30,572 nt of DNA from contig CABTZE010000005.1 of the NCBI GenBank assembly GCA_902489215.1, forward strand, positions 1 through 30,572, in the 5' to 3' direction. The notes below the pieces were generated by a model that was not told the origin of the DNA, ran no database searches, and saw only the letters and a list, made by a program, of their open reading frames with translations. Below are positions 29,907 to 30,572 of the stretch, in pieces. Numbering within the stretch: position 1 is the first letter of the stretch; each line of letters begins with the position of its first letter. Made by a program: the position numbers and the translations under genes. Source of the DNA: an uncultured Brevibacterium sp. GTDB taxonomy: Bacteria > Actinomycetota > Actinomycetes > Actinomycetales > Brevibacteriaceae.

Positions 29907-30437
29907 ATGCTTCCGGAATCCCTTAACCGCCTGTTCGACACTGCCCAAAAACAGCAGTTTCCGTCGGACCCTGAATTCAACGCGGAACTTGCGCATCTGG
30001 TCCATGCCAATATCGCGCAGACCAACCTCATTCGCACCGCGCAGGCGCATTTCGCACGTCGCCACGGCCTCAACCTTGTTGATTTCACCGTCCTGATCGA
30101 AATCATCCTCGCGACAGACGAACGCACGACCGTCACTCCCGGCTTCATCAGCGAACGTCTGGCACTGTCGGCTTCGACCCTGACCTCGATTCTTGAGCGT
30201 CTGGTCTCACGCCGTCTGCTGGTGCGTGAACGCGACACGGCGGACAAGCGCAGGATTGCAGTCAGCTACACGGCAGATGCCGCGAAGCTCGTCACAGACT
30301 TCTACAGCTCGGTGGGCAAAATCTACGCGGCAGCTTTCGCCGACGAGGGCAAAGCAGAAGAAGCCCTCGAACTGACGCAGAAGCTCGAGGATGCCAACCG
30401 GTCCCTCTACGAATCTCTGCGCGACCGCATCCTCTGA
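29907..30437 (+). CDS. MarR-family transcriptional regulator
   Basis: A 176-residue winged-helix dimer. Residues about 57-120 form the DNA-binding domain: LVDFTVLIEIILATDERTTV, recognition helix region ERLALSASTLTSILERLV (84-101) and the wing RERDTADKRRIAVSYT (107-122) with the conserved D-x-R-D-K-R pattern. N- and C-terminal helices make the dimer interface. ATG 29907 is used because the family length fits and AGGGTG precedes it; the longer frame has no support. It diverges from the bmpA nucleoside operon and could regulate it or itself. The effector is unknown. Confidence 0.87.
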   Translation: MLPESLNRLFDTAQKQQFPSDPEFNAELAHLVHANIAQTNLIRTAQAHFARRHGLNLVDFTVLIEIILATDERTTVTPGFISERLALSASTLTSILERLVSRRLLVRERDTADKRRIAVSYTADAAKLVTDFYSSVGKIYAAAFADEGKAEEALELTQKLEDANRSLYESLRDRIL

Positions 30438-30498
30438 CGCTTGGTCGGCGCCAGGGCTCAGCCCCAGGAACCGGCTGCTCATATTCATCCACAAGCAG

Positions 30499-30525
30499 GG
30501 GGCCGCACCAACAGGTGCGGACCCC
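30499..30525 (+). terminator. Terminator downstream of marR
   Basis: GGGGCCGCACC (30499-30509) pairs with GGTGCGGACCCC (30514-30525) with one bulged base and an AACA loop, followed by TCCTCTCT. It lies 61 bp after the marR stop; the U-tract is interrupted. Confidence 0.7.
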
Positions 30526-30572
30526 TCCTCTCTACCCCCCCCCCACCCGATCTGGGGGCCCAGGATCCAGAG

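Overview
The window looks like a chromosomal stretch of a high-GC Gram-positive bacterium (Actinomycetota). The grounds are the GC-rich coding bias, a Rv2466c-type mycothiol-linked DsbA protein, a tmRNA tag reading AKSNDRTEFALAA, an actinobacterial Tad-pilus gene order with an EccC/EssC-like ATPase beside it, and a purine nucleoside phosphorylase/phospho-sugar mutase pair like Mycobacterium Rv3307-Rv3308. I cannot fix the genus from sequence alone. No rRNA, tRNA, CRISPR array, transposase or integrase was seen.

Layout. 1-2780: the tail of a hydantoinase B gene, whose first ~90 bases read instead as a phage-type P-loop ATPase, then an NAD-binding ornithine-cyclodeaminase/tyramine-oxidase-subunit-B homologue, then a repeat-rich scar and an N-terminally truncated chromate transporter. 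2851-3659: an orphan ribbon-helix-helix antitoxin and a GNAT acetyltransferase. 3729-7258: the trans-translation and termination block on the minus strand (prfB, smpB, the DsbA-like gene, ssrA). About 550 bp of non-coding DNA upstream of ssrA carries DnaA-box matches and a 16-bp perfect palindrome. 7271-9331: an amidohydrolase, a hypothetical gene and a small two-gene cassette (second gene frameshifted) flanked by 35-bp direct repeats that each contain a perfect DnaA box.

9394-17696: a plus-strand Tad/Flp-type locus (tadA, tadB, tadC, a Flp-like pilin, two TadE-like pseudopilins, a TadG-like protein) with a possible 7-codon leader ORF in front. It is followed by a 1177-residue FHA/two-TM/FtsK-type ATPase. 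No TadZ, prepilin peptidase or WXG100 gene is in the window.

17700-30437: nucleoside salvage. A two-domain GNAT protein is followed by punA and a phospho-sugar mutase (plus strand). These converge on a minus-strand operon: bmpA-type lipoprotein, nucleoside ABC ATPase, two permeases, cytidine deaminase, thymidine phosphorylase, deoxyribose-phosphate aldolase. Together they describe uptake of nucleosides, base release, and entry of (deoxy)ribose phosphate into central metabolism. A MarR regulator diverges from this operon. The last ~35 bases (a 10-C run and odd sequence) look like a contig edge.

The strongest candidates for something new are: (i) five perfect TTATCCACA/TTGTCCACA boxes, all between genes, at 4.4-14.1 kb; (ii) the 35-bp-repeat-flanked cassette; (iii) the Tad locus with a leader ORF, a pilin lacking Glu+5 and an EccC-like ATPase; (iv) the chimeric left edge.
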